Part shown: piece by piece, positions 8,614-16,111 of the stretch
Position numbering within the stretch: position 1 is the first letter of the stretch
Layout: every line of letters starts with the position of its first letter
Origin: Ruminococcus sp.
Lineage (GTDB): Bacteria; Bacillota; Clostridia; Oscillospirales; Ruminococcaceae
Reading direction: 5' to 3'
NCBI GenBank assembly: GCA_024697545.1
Contig: JAILFN010000009.1
Location: 1 to 64,000, forward strand
Length of the DNA: 64,000 nt
Position numbers and translations under genes: made by a program
Notes under the pieces: generated by a model
Database searches by the model: none
Told to the model about the DNA's origin: nothing
What the model saw: only the letters and a program-made list of their open reading frames with translations

Positions 8614-8631
8614 GGTTAGCTATAGCTAACC
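8614..8631. promoter_or_regulatory. 18-bp palindromic operator at the ZIP promoter
   Basis: Perfect palindrome GGTTAGCTATAGCTAACC, starting 2 bp downstream of the -10 box on the ZIP strand, where a bound repressor would block initiation. The same GTTAGC half-sites recur at 16069-16084, with a weaker match at 8975-8992. The symmetry and metal-transport context suggest a DtxR/MntR/Fur-like regulator, not identified in the window. Confidence 0.75.
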
Positions 8632-8633
8632 AT

Positions 8634-8662
8634 ATAATATCATTTTCCTTTCCGATTGTCAA
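8634..8662 (-). promoter_or_regulatory. Promoter of the ZIP transporter gene
   Basis: Minus-strand TTGACA (8657-8662), 17-bp spacer, TATTAT (8634-8639), immediately followed by the operator palindrome. Confidence 0.85.
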
Positions 8663-8755
8663 GATTTTTTACCGCACTTTTGCAAAACCGTTACTTTCCC
8701 CAAATCAATTTATTTTTGCGGCAGCAAATTCATTACATTTTTTGGGATATAGCTA

Positions 8756-8783
8756 TTGACATTTTAAAAATACATGATATAAT
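8756..8783 (+). promoter_or_regulatory. Distal promoter of the ABC/FtsX operon
   Basis: TTGACA (8756-8761), 16-bp spacer, TATAAT (8778-8783). It would give a leader of more than 220 nt before the ATPase gene. Confidence 0.7.
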
Positions 8784-8806
8784 GAATATATAAGCAATCG
8801 TTTATA

Positions 8807-8954
8807 TGATAACACGGTATGGGTAACCTTTGATGTGGTCCCGAGAACCTGTATATGGTTTGACATATATTTTTAAACGTGTTATCATCAAAAAGTCAAA
8901 CAGCAATGATGACCTGTCCGCGGAAACGGAGACACCCCTTTGCCGCCGCGGACA
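8807..8954 (+). ncRNA. Candidate structured leader upstream of the ABC/FtsX operon
   Basis: A 10-bp perfect stem (8807-8816 with 8878-8887) encloses two smaller hairpins, one pairing GGG..ACC near 8821-8828 with GGTCCC at 8837-8842 and one pairing AACC with GGTT (8846-8860), i.e. a possible three-way junction. A second 9-bp GC stem (8915-8923 with 8946-8954) follows. I cannot match it to a riboswitch class I know. The outer stem also overlaps a second promoter-like sequence, so a DNA-level role is the alternative. Confidence 0.4.
8860..8888 (+). promoter_or_regulatory. Possible proximal promoter of the ABC/FtsX operon
   Basis: TTGACA (8860-8865), 17-bp spacer, TATCAT (8883-8888, five of six consensus bases). 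It overlaps the 3' arm of the long stem described at 8807-8954. Confidence 0.5.
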
Positions 8955-8974
8955 CCGTGCATATGCTTTTCTGC

Positions 8975-8992
8975 GGTTAGTCATTGCTAATC
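8975..8992. promoter_or_regulatory. Imperfect GGTTAG/CTAATC palindrome before the ABC ATPase
   Basis: GGTTAGTCATTGCTAATC matches the ZIP operator at 13 of 18 positions and lies 22 bp upstream of the ATPase start codon. It may be a further, weaker site for the same regulator. Confidence 0.5.
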
Positions 8993-9013
8993 AAATTAAG
9001 GAGGCATCATCCT

Positions 9014-9712
9014 ATGTTTCTGGAGATAAAAAACGTAAAGAAAAGCTTCGGCGAAGGAGAGAGCAGGCAGGAGGTCTTAAAGGGCATCGACCTTGAAGTT
9101 AACAAGGGCGAGATATGCGTGCTGCTCGGACCCTCGGGCTCGGGCAAGAGCACACTGCTCAACATCATAGGCGGCATCGACACCGCCGATGAGGGGTACA
9201 TATCCATAAACGGCGAGAAGACCGCCGACATGAATGAAAAAGCCCTGACCCGCTACCGCCGCCGCCATCTTGGGTACATCTTCCAGCAGTACAACCTTAT
9301 CCCGAACCTCAATATCAAAGAGAACGTTGAAGTCGGCGCTTACCTCAGCGACTCCCCGCTCGACGTTGACGATCTTCTCAAAACGCTCGGACTTTACGAG
9401 CACCGCCACAAGCTGCCCAATCAGCTTTCGGGCGGTCAGCAGCAGCGCACCGCCATCGGGCGTGCGATAGTCAAGAATCCCGACATACTGCTCTGCGACG
9501 AACCCACGGGCGCTCTCGACTACAAGACCTCAAAGGATATACTGAAGCTCATAGCCGAGGTGAACGAGAAATACGGCAGCACGGTCATAATGGTGACCCA
9601 CAACGACGCTATAAAGCTCATGGCGGACAGAGTGGTAAAGCTCCGCGACGGCGTTATAAGGCACAACACAGTCAACGAGCAGAAGACCGCCGCCGCGGAT
9701 CTCGAGTGGTAA
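9014..9712 (+). CDS. ABC transporter ATP-binding protein (LolD/MacB type)
   Basis: A 232-residue ATPase subunit. Walker A GPSGSGKST is near 40, the Q-loop FQQYNL near 88, the signature LSGGQQQR near 137, Walker B ILLCDEPTGALD near 158 and the H-loop VTHND near 192. This subfamily pairs with FtsX-like permeases that move lipids, peptides or antibiotics by a mechanotransmission mechanism. AAGGAGG precedes ATG 9014; an earlier in-frame start has no such site. The partner permease begins 17 bases after the stop. Regulation probably involves the leader and palindrome upstream. Confidence 0.93.
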   Translation: MFLEIKNVKKSFGEGESRQEVLKGIDLEVNKGEICVLLGPSGSGKSTLLNIIGGIDTADEGYISINGEKTADMNEKALTRYRRRHLGYIFQQYNLIPNLNIKENVEVGAYLSDSPLDVDDLLKTLGLYEHRHKLPNQLSGGQQQRTAIGRAIVKNPDILLCDEPTGALDYKTSKDILKLIAEVNEKYGSTVIMVTHNDAIKLMADRVVKLRDGVIRHNTVNEQKTAAADLEW

Positions 9713-9728
9713 AAGGGGGTGCCGTAAA

Positions 9729-11981
9729 ATGCGTGACCCTATCGCCAAAAGGATCCCCCGCGAGATAAAGTCTGACATCGGCAAGCAGCTGGTAATATTC
9801 CTCTTCTTCGTGCTGATAATCTCGGCTGCAAGCGGCTACTTCATCGCGGGAGACAGCCTTATAAACAGCTATAATGAAAGCTTTGAGAAATACAATGTAG
9901 AAGACGGCAACTTTGAGCTTTTTGAAAAGGCAGACGATGCCGCCGTGAAAGATATAGAAAAAGACGGCGGCATTACCCTGTATGAGAATTTCTACAAGCA
10001 GGAGGATACAAAGGGCTTTGAAAGCAAGCTGCGTATCTTCGGTGAGCGTGACGAGATAAACAGGGTATGCCTGCTCTCGGGAGATATGCCCTCAGCCGAT
10101 GATGAGATCGCCATCGACCGCCTTTACGCCAAAAACCACGACCTCAAAAAGGGCAGCAGGATAAAGCTTGACGGCAAGCAGCTCACAGTAAGCGGCATGG
10201 TGGCATTCTCTGATTATTCGACCCTTTACGAGAACGCCTCTGACCTCATGTTCGACAACGACAAGTTCGGAGTGGGCGTCATGACCGATGATGGATTTGA
10301 AAACCTAAGAGATTCTCATCTGCATTATGTATACTCATGGAAGTATGATAAAAAGCCCGCCGATGACGCCAAAGCCAAGGAAGCATCCGAACAGCTCGTA
10401 AAGGACATATCAAAGCACGCTGTCCTTACAGACTTTATCCCGGCGTATACCAATCAGGCGATACGATTCGCGGGTGATGACATGACCGATGATATGGCGG
10501 GTATGCAAGCTTTCATATATATAACCATAGTCATACTCGCATTCATAACCGCCATAACCACCGACAACACGATGATAGAGGAATCGGGAGTCATAGGAAC
10601 GCTCAGGGCTTCGGGCTACACGCGCGGCGAGCTGCTGCGGCACTATCTTGCAGTACCCCTCATCACCCTGACGGCTGCGGCTATCGTCGGAAATGTAATA
10701 GGATACACCGTCATGGAAAAATACATGGCGATGGCATACCTCGGCAGCTACTCGCTTACATCATATGAAGTAAGGTTCAATCCCGATGCACTTATCAAGA
10801 CCACCATCGTGCCCTTTGCGATAATGTTCGTCATAAACCTTGTGACGATATGGAACAAGCTCAGGTTCTCTCCCCTGAACTTCCTGCGCCGCGACCTGAG
10901 CCGCCGCAAAAAGAAGAAGTCATTCCGCCTCAACACGAAGATGCCGATCATGACCCGCTTCCGTCTGAGGATAATCTTCCAGAACCTTCCCAACTACATC
11001 ACCATAATCGCGGGCTCATTCCTTGCAAACTTCATACTCATGTTCGGAATGATATTCAAGCCGATGCTTTTAAGCTTTCAGGATACCATCTCGGACAATA
11101 TGCTCTGCTCTTACATATACATCATGAAAGCACCTGCCGAAACTAGCAGCGATTCGGCTGAAAAGGGATATCTTACAAACCTTGAGACCACCTATGAACA
11201 GTACAAGCATGAGCAGGTCTCGATATACGGCATAGAGAAAGACAGCCGATATGTAAACATTCCCCACGACGGCAGCGGAGTATATTTATCTACCGCATAC
11301 CGCGACAAGTACGATCTGGATGAGGGCGGCAGTATAACGCTGAAAGAAAAGTTCACCGACAAGGAATACACCTTTAAGATAAGCGGTTTCTATGACTACC
11401 CCGCCACCATAGCGGTGTTCATGGACGCCGAAACATTTGAAGAGACCTTTGACGAGGATAGCCGCTTGCAGATATATCTCTCGAACAAAGAGCTGACCGA
11501 CATAGACGATAAGCTGATAGCCTCAAGGATAAGCGAGACAGACCTTACAAAGACCTCGCGTCAGCTTATGCGCTCGATGAGTTCTATCATGAACGTCTTC
11601 ATGGTGTTCGGCATCATAATGTTCGTAATAGTCGTATACCTGCTTGCAAAGATAATAATAGAACGCAACGCACGCTCCATCTCAATGACAAAGATACTCG
11701 GCTACACCGAGCGGGAGATATCGGGACTTTATGTACACTCGACCACCTTCGTGGCGGTGCTGTCGATAATCTGCACGATACCGCTTGCGAACAAGATACT
11801 TGAAACAGTCTTCAAAAAAATATTCATGGATTACTCGGGCTACTTCGCATACATCGTGCCTGTATCGACGCTTATCGCGACCTGCATTATAGGTATAGTT
11901 TCATACCTTGCAGTATCGCTGCTGCTCAATGCGAAGGTAAGGCGGGTAGATCTTGCGGAAGCACTCAAAAATGTAGAATAG
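9729..11981 (+). CDS. FtsX-like ABC permease
   Basis: A 750-residue permease with the layout of larger FtsX/MacB-type proteins with two FtsX cores. TM1 is at 24-44, followed by a large extracytoplasmic domain (about 45-250), three TMs of the first FtsX domain (about 260-385), a basic loop RRDLSRRKKKKS near 395, another TM near 430, a second extracytoplasmic domain (about 460-620) and the final three-TM FtsX unit (about 630-740). GTLRASGYTRGELLRHY is the usual cytoplasmic coupling region. It works with the ATPase encoded 16 nt upstream. No sensor kinase is adjacent, unlike many antibiotic-responsive BceAB systems, so the substrate is open. Confidence 0.9.
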   Translation: MRDPIAKRIPREIKSDIGKQLVIFLFFVLIISAASGYFIAGDSLINSYNESFEKYNVEDGNFELFEKADDAAVKDIEKDGGITLYENFYKQEDTKGFESKLRIFGERDEINRVCLLSGDMPSADDEIAIDRLYAKNHDLKKGSRIKLDGKQLTVSGMVAFSDYSTLYENASDLMFDNDKFGVGVMTDDGFENLRDSHLHYVYSWKYDKKPADDAKAKEASEQLVKDISKHAVLTDFIPAYTNQAIRFAGDDMTDDMAGMQAFIYITIVILAFITAITTDNTMIEESGVIGTLRASGYTRGELLRHYLAVPLITLTAAAIVGNVIGYTVMEKYMAMAYLGSYSLTSYEVRFNPDALIKTTIVPFAIMFVINLVTIWNKLRFSPLNFLRRDLSRRKKKKSFRLNTKMPIMTRFRLRIIFQNLPNYITIIAGSFLANFILMFGMIFKPMLLSFQDTISDNMLCSYIYIMKAPAETSSDSAEKGYLTNLETTYEQYKHEQVSIYGIEKDSRYVNIPHDGSGVYLSTAYRDKYDLDEGGSITLKEKFTDKEYTFKISGFYDYPATIAVFMDAETFEETFDEDSRLQIYLSNKELTDIDDKLIASRISETDLTKTSRQLMRSMSSIMNVFMVFGIIMFVIVVYLLAKIIIERNARSISMTKILGYTEREISGLYVHSTTFVAVLSIICTIPLANKILETVFKKIFMDYSGYFAYIVPVSTLIATCIIGIVSYLAVSLLLNAKVRRVDLAEALKNVE

Positions 11982-11990
11982 AAGCTTTAT

Positions 11991-12016
11991 CGGGCGGTCA
12001 CTTTACAGACCGCCCG
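11991..12016 (+). terminator. Terminator hairpin after the FtsX-like permease
   Basis: Nine-bp GC stem (11991-11999 with 12008-12016), 8-nt loop. The U-tract is poor, so termination may be partial. The promoter of the next operon overlaps its right arm. Confidence 0.55.
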
Positions 12017-12030
12017 ATCTGTGTTATACT
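12002..12030 (+). promoter_or_regulatory. Promoter of the ApbE operon
   Basis: TTTACA (12002-12007), 17-bp spacer, TATACT (12025-12030), about 40 bp upstream of the ApbE start. Confidence 0.6.
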
Positions 12031-12068
12031 ATACTGTAACAGGCACTAATGCAAAAGGAACGATAGCT

Positions 12069-13073
12069 ATGAAACTACACAGGCTGGCGGCGGCGGCAGC
12101 GGCAGCAGTCATGCTCACGGGCTGCGGCGGAGAACAGCAGACATCGCAGTACACTATGTTCGCGATGGATACCTGCGTCACCCTCAGCGGCTGCTGCGAC
12201 AGGCAAACGCTTGAAAACGCGGGAAAAGAGATCACAAGGCTTGAAAAGCTGTGGTCGGTGAACATAAAGGGCAGCGATATATACAGGCTGGATCACGAGG
12301 GCTCGGCGAAGCTTTCGGATGAGACTGCGGAACTTCTCAGATATTCGCTTTCAATATCGGAGCGCACCGACGGAGCTCTCGACCCGACGGTCTTCCCGCT
12401 GCTGAAAGAGTGGGGCTTTACGACCGACGAGCATCATGTTCCCGACAGCGAACGCATATCAGAGCTTTTGAAAAACACAGGCTGGCAGAGGTTGAAGCTT
12501 GACGGGAACAGAGCTTCCCTGCCCGAGGGCATGGCTGTCGATACGGGGGCAGTCGCCAAGGGATATGCCGCAGACATCATCGCCGAAAAGCTGAGAGCGG
12601 ACGGCGTGAGCGCGGGCATCATCGACCTCGGCGGGAACGTGCTGACCTTCGGCGAAAAGCCCGACGGGAGCAGCTGGAAGATATCCGTCCGCGACCCGTT
12701 CGGCAAGGGCACGGCAGGAACTCTGTCTCTCGGCGAATGCTCTGTAGTCACAAGCGGCAGCTATGAGCGCTGCTTTGAGCAGGACGGCATCCGCTATCAT
12801 CACATCATAGACCCCGCCACAGGCAGACCCGCAGACAGCGGGCTGGAAAGCGTTACCGTCATCGCCGACGAAAGCAGGCTCTGCGATGCACTCTCCACCG
12901 CGCTGTTCGTCATGGGCGAGGACAAAGCCTTCGACTTCTGGCGGGAGAGCCGCGACTTTGAGATGATAATGATAACTTCCGACAAACGGCTGCTCATAAG
13001 CGAGGGTATCGCCGACAAGTTTGAGCAAAGCCGCAAAGGCACTTCTTACACAGCGGAGGTGATATCCCGATGA
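12069..13073 (+). CDS. apbE: FAD:protein FMN transferase (ApbE), lipoprotein
   Basis: A 334-residue extracytoplasmic lipoprotein that attaches FMN from FAD to Thr/Ser residues of target flavoproteins, as in RnfG/NqrC or FMN-bind proteins. Residues 1-19 form the signal ending in the lipobox LTGC. Family motifs include DPTVFPLLKEWGF near 113, AKGYAADI near 165, the GGN of DLGGNVL near 187, SGSYER near 224 and HIIDPATGRPAD near 243. Start 12069 follows AAAAGGA; upstream in-frame codons lack a site. The stop overlaps the next gene (ATGA). No obvious FMN-bind substrate protein is in the window. Confidence 0.93.
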   Translation: MKLHRLAAAAAAAVMLTGCGGEQQTSQYTMFAMDTCVTLSGCCDRQTLENAGKEITRLEKLWSVNIKGSDIYRLDHEGSAKLSDETAELLRYSLSISERTDGALDPTVFPLLKEWGFTTDEHHVPDSERISELLKNTGWQRLKLDGNRASLPEGMAVDTGAVAKGYAADIIAEKLRADGVSAGIIDLGGNVLTFGEKPDGSSWKISVRDPFGKGTAGTLSLGECSVVTSGSYERCFEQDGIRYHHIIDPATGRPADSGLESVTVIADESRLCDALSTALFVMGEDKAFDFWRESRDFEMIMITSDKRLLISEGIADKFEQSRKGTSYTAEVISR

Positions 13074-13426
13074 CAGCTAAAAAAGCCGCCGTGATCGCGC
13101 TATGCACGGCACTTGCGGCAGCGGCGGCGTGTATCATGATGCTGTGCCGTCCGCACGGAGATATCGTGCTGATAAAGCAGGACGGCAGGGTCATTTACAC
13201 CCTGGACCTTTCAAAAGAGAAGGACAGAGAGATAGTGGTGGAATACAAGGGGCGGAAAAACGTCATCGCCATCGAAAACGGCGAGATCTATATGAAAGAA
13301 GCCGACTGTCCCGACCATGTCTGCATACACACGGGCAGGCTTTCGGGCGGTGCGCCGATAATCTGCCTGCCCAACCGACTTGTGATAGAGTATGCCGACC
13401 GCAGCACGGACGCTGCCGCGGGGTGA
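13070..13426 (+). CDS. NusG domain II-containing membrane-anchored protein
   Basis: A 118-residue protein with one N-terminal hydrophobic segment (about 5-26) and an extracytoplasmic NusG-II-like beta domain (about 30-110). Conserved family features are VLIKQDGRVIYTLDL, the paired Cys in DCPDHVCIHTG near 82 and the terminal CLPNRLVIEY. Such proteins recur between ApbE and Gx-type genes in Firmicutes; their role in flavin or quinone-linked extracytoplasmic redox is inferred from context. It overlaps apbE by ATGA and is almost certainly translated with it. Confidence 0.88.
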   Translation: MTAKKAAVIALCTALAAAAACIMMLCRPHGDIVLIKQDGRVIYTLDLSKEKDREIVVEYKGRKNVIAIENGEIYMKEADCPDHVCIHTGRLSGGAPIICLPNRLVIEYADRSTDAAAG

Positions 13427-13430
13427 GACT

Positions 13431-13922
13431 ATGGACGTAAAACGACTTGCCAAATGTTCCCTGCTGACGGCGGTATCGCTGATAATCTTCACGGTAGAAG
13501 CGCAGATACCATACCCGTTCCCCATACCGGGCATAAAGCCGGGGCTTGCGAACATCGTGACGGTCTTTGCAGTATACACGCTCTCGGGCAAGGAAGCGGC
13601 ACTGATTCTGCTTTCGCGGATACTTATCGCAGGGCTGTTTTCGGGGAACGGCATGGCTGTGATATACAGCCTCTCGGGCGGGCTGCTCTGCATCGCGGGG
13701 ATGCTTGTACTCAGGCGGGTGATAAGCAAAGACAATATGTGGCTGACGAGCGTATTCGGAGCTGTGCTTCACAACACGGGGCAGCTTCTGGCGGCAGTGA
13801 TGATAACGCAGACGGCAGCGGTACTCTGGTACGCGCCGTTCCTGCTGCTTTCGGGCTGTCTTGCGGGGGCATTCACGGGGGCAGCGGCGCAGGCGGTCGT
13901 CAGGCGCATGGAACGGAAATAA
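13431..13922 (+). CDS. Gx transporter family membrane protein
   Basis: A 163-residue integral membrane protein of the Gx transporter/Hpre_diP_synt_I family, often annotated as heptaprenyl diphosphate synthase component I on weak grounds. Five or six hydrophobic segments cover its length, with the signature PYPFPIPGIKPGLANIVTV near 25 resembling S-component-like small transporters. It starts 5 bases after the NusG-II gene stop, completing a three-gene cassette. A role in moving flavin or quinone precursors is plausible but unproven. Start 13431 has GGGGTGAG upstream. Confidence 0.82.
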   Translation: MDVKRLAKCSLLTAVSLIIFTVEAQIPYPFPIPGIKPGLANIVTVFAVYTLSGKEAALILLSRILIAGLFSGNGMAVIYSLSGGLLCIAGMLVLRRVISKDNMWLTSVFGAVLHNTGQLLAAVMITQTAAVLWYAPFLLLSGCLAGAFTGAAAQAVVRRMERK

Positions 13923-13924
13923 AA

Positions 13925-13954
13925 ACGGACTGCACCGAAAAAAGTGCAGTCCGT
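13925..13954. terminator. Bidirectional intrinsic terminator
   Basis: Perfect 11-bp stem (13925-13935 with 13944-13954) and 8-nt A-rich loop, flanked by A5 on the left and a T5-containing tract on the right. It serves both the ApbE operon and the convergent DHH gene. Confidence 0.9.
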
Positions 13955-13969
13955 ATCGTTTTTAAGAGA

Positions 13970-14902
13970 TCAAACGGGTATCTTTCCGTTGAGCTTGTCG
14001 ATTATGATGGGAAGCTCAGCATCGACCTTATCATTGTCGAGCTGGCAGGTGCCCGCGTTGGCATGACCGCCGCCGCCGTAGGAGAGGCAAAGCTCACCTA
14101 TATTGAAGTCGCTGTTCCTGTTTATGATGGATTTGCCGATCATAACGGCGGTGTTCTGCTTTCTGAAGCCCCATGCAACGTGCGCCGAAAGCTCGATCTC
14201 GGGCCAGAGGGCGTATACCATAAAGCGGTTGCCCGCGTAGATAACGTCTTCATATCTGTAATCTATGACAGCCACCTTGTCATATATCTTGGTGACGCGC
14301 CTGAGCTGTTCCTTGAAAAGCTCCTGCTGCTCAAAGTAAAGGTCAACTCTTTCCTTAACATCGGGCAGCTCCAGCACCTCATAGACGGAGTGATCTACGC
14401 AGTAGGTGATAAGCTCCATCATAAGGTCATAGTTGGAGATGCGGAAATTATGGAATCTTCCGAGACCAGTGCGGGCGTCCATAAGGAAGTTCATCAGCAC
14501 CCAGCCCTTGGGGTGCAGTATCTCGTCCTTCGTGAAATCGGCGCTGTCGCCCTTGTCAACGGCATCCATTATCTCTTCGGAAACGCGGGTGAAGGCAAGG
14601 TCACCGCCGTAGTAATCGTAGACCACGCGCGCCGCCGACTTGGCGTTGCCGTCGATTATGTATTTACCGAGGTAATCGTCAAGCGAGTTTCTGATAAGCT
14701 CACTCTCGTGGTGGTCGAAGGCTATGCCGACTCTTTTGTCGAAGGGCAGGTTGGTGGTGATATCGTCCTCGTTCAGCTCGATCTTTCCGTCCTGAACGTC
14801 TTTGGGGTGGACGAATTTTATCTCCTCGATAAGTCCCTGCTCTTTAAGCAGCATCGCGCATACAAGTCCGTCAAAGTCGCTTCGTGTAACTAGTCTTTTC
14901 AT
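13970..14902 (-). CDS. DHH/DHHA1 family phosphoesterase
   Basis: A 310-residue cytoplasmic member of the DHH superfamily, distantly like exopolyphosphatases and NrnA-type oligoribonucleases. The first metal motif is SDFDGLVCAM near 8 (SD-D in place of the more usual D-D), the DHH motif is FDHHES near 62 and the DHHA1 glycine-rich motif is YGGGGHANAGTC near 283. The middle (about 130-230) is family-specific. Substrate is uncertain: short oligonucleotides, polyphosphate or cyclic dinucleotides are candidates. The start at 14902 has AGAGGTG at good spacing; an alternative start eight codons upstream is less likely. Confidence 0.85.
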   Translation of the reverse strand: MKRLVTRSDFDGLVCAMLLKEQGLIEEIKFVHPKDVQDGKIELNEDDITTNLPFDKRVGIAFDHHESELIRNSLDDYLGKYIIDGNAKSAARVVYDYYGGDLAFTRVSEEIMDAVDKGDSADFTKDEILHPKGWVLMNFLMDARTGLGRFHNFRISNYDLMMELITYCVDHSVYEVLELPDVKERVDLYFEQQELFKEQLRRVTKIYDKVAVIDYRYEDVIYAGNRFMVYALWPEIELSAHVAWGFRKQNTAVMIGKSIINRNSDFNIGELCLSYGGGGHANAGTCQLDNDKVDAELPIIIDKLNGKIPV

Positions 14903-14970
14903 ATAGTCATACACCTCTCTGTGCAATAAATATTTCTATATTTTTAATAGGATATTTACCCTACGAACAT

Positions 14971-14999
14971 ATTATACCACAAAATAATTTATTTGTCAA
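14971..14999 (-). promoter_or_regulatory. Promoter of the DHH phosphoesterase gene
   Basis: Minus-strand TTGACA (14994-14999), 17-bp spacer, TATAAT (14971-14976), about 70 bp upstream of the start codon. Confidence 0.85.
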
Positions 15000-15351
15000 T
15001 TATTTTTGTGATAAAACATCAAAAATTCCCGCTATTTTTCACAAAACTATTACGGATGTTTATTTGACTATTGCCCGATAATATGTTATTAAAAAGCCGA
15101 TGTACCGCTGTACTGCATACACATTCTATTGCTTTATCAGCGGTATCACGAATGTGATCGCATTCCGCAAAAGTGATAATGTGATCCCCTCCATTTGCAG
15201 CACGTTTTATATCATAGCACAAGACAAACGGTTTGTTTTAACTTCTCGTTCGGTTTCATCACATTGCACAAAAACTATTGTGGATCGAGAAAGCAATGCA
15301 CATTACACTACAAAAATGCTTGAGCGTTCTGTTTCCGGCAAAAATAATCTA
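15000..15351. other. Intergenic left border of the codon-divergent island
   Basis: AT-rich sequence without a convincing gene; the only sizeable open frame (15019-15222, minus) has no ribosome site or recognisable product. It holds a small inverted repeat GAATG/CATTC (15150-15165) and several GTGAT repeats (15154-15185). No integrase remnant, tRNA end or clear attachment site was found. Confidence 0.4.
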
Positions 15352-15380
15352 TTGACAATCTCAGAAAGACGTGCTATAAT
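15352..15380 (+). promoter_or_regulatory. Promoter of the TetR gene
   Basis: TTGACA (15352-15357), 17-bp spacer, TATAAT (15375-15380). An imperfect ATAA/TTAT inverted repeat at about 15391-15403 lies between -10 and start codon and could be an autoregulatory site. Confidence 0.85.
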
Positions 15381-15419
15381 AGTCCTATCGATAATGCCGT
15401 TATTAATTCGAGGTGAGTT

Positions 15420-16046
15420 ATGGCGAACAAAGACAAAAGCATTGATCCCGTTTTGCTGAAGAGCGCACGGGAACATTTCCTCGCAAAGGGCTTTGCCAAT
15501 GCTTCGGTGCAGGAGATCTGCAAAAATGCAGGTGTGACGACCGGAGCGCTGTATACCCGCTACAAGGGAAAGGGAGAACTGTTTGAGGCAGTCGTCGAGG
15601 ATGCGGTGCAGGTCCTGAATGACATCGCAAAGGCTGCCGAAACGGATATTGAGCACCTGTCAGATCGTGAACTGCTCGCACCGTGGTATGCGGATGCAGC
15701 AGGGCTTTCAAGATTCTTTGACCTGTTTGATGGTGTCCGTGATTCGTTTATTCTGCTGCTCACCTGTGCGGAGGGGACGAAATATCGGAATTTTCACCAT
15801 GATTTCGCACAGCAGCTCACAGAGATCGACTACCGCTATTATGCGGAAGCACATCGGCGCAGACTTGCAGGAGAAACGATCAGCAAGCAAGCTCTGCACG
15901 TTCTGCTGACCGCCTACTGGGAACTGTTCTATGAGCCGTTCATTCATGGAATGTCCCGCGATGAAATGACAGCACTGTGTCTGACCATTGCAAAACTGAT
16001 CGACTGGAAACAGGCACTCGGACTGCCGGAAAGTCTGCCGGACTGA
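15420..16046 (+). CDS. TetR family transcriptional regulator
   Basis: A 208-residue TetR-type repressor. The N-terminal helix-turn-helix (about 10-58) carries FAKGFANASVQEICKNAG-like sequence and GALYTRYKGKGELF. The C-terminal ligand and dimer region (about 60-200) is helical and unassigned. It stands at the head of the ECF/ABC island and probably controls it. Its Ile codons are all ATC or ATT, whereas neighbouring host genes use ATA freely, one reason for treating 15420-20943 as acquired DNA. Confidence 0.92.
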   Translation: MANKDKSIDPVLLKSAREHFLAKGFANASVQEICKNAGVTTGALYTRYKGKGELFEAVVEDAVQVLNDIAKAAETDIEHLSDRELLAPWYADAAGLSRFFDLFDGVRDSFILLLTCAEGTKYRNFHHDFAQQLTEIDYRYYAEAHRRRLAGETISKQALHVLLTAYWELFYEPFIHGMSRDEMTALCLTIAKLIDWKQALGLPESLPD

Positions 16047-16068
16047 CCGGCATTTCCAATGGACGATA

Positions 16069-16084
16069 GTTAGCATATGCTAAC
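16069..16084. promoter_or_regulatory. GTTAGC/GCTAAC palindrome before the ECF cassette
   Basis: Perfect 16-bp palindrome GTTAGCATATGCTAAC, 28 bp upstream of the S-component ATG. Half-sites are identical to those at the ZIP promoter (8614-8631). This links the island to a presumed metal-responsive regulator in addition to its own TetR. Confidence 0.7.
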
Positions 16085-16111
16085 ATTAATATAAGAATAA
16101 GGAGAATCATC

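Noticed and set aside
8807-8887. Purine, preQ1, yybP-ykoY or guanidine riboswitch
   Set aside because: The stem layout suggests a junction, but the conserved core bases of these classes are not present; left as an unclassified leader.
13454-14893. 479-codon open frame on the plus strand
   Set aside because: It overlaps the Gx transporter gene in another frame, crosses a strong terminator and is antisense to the DHH gene.
15019-15222. 67-codon open frame on the minus strand in the gap before the TetR gene
   Set aside because: No ribosome binding site, no promoter of its own and no family; AT-rich intergenic sequence.
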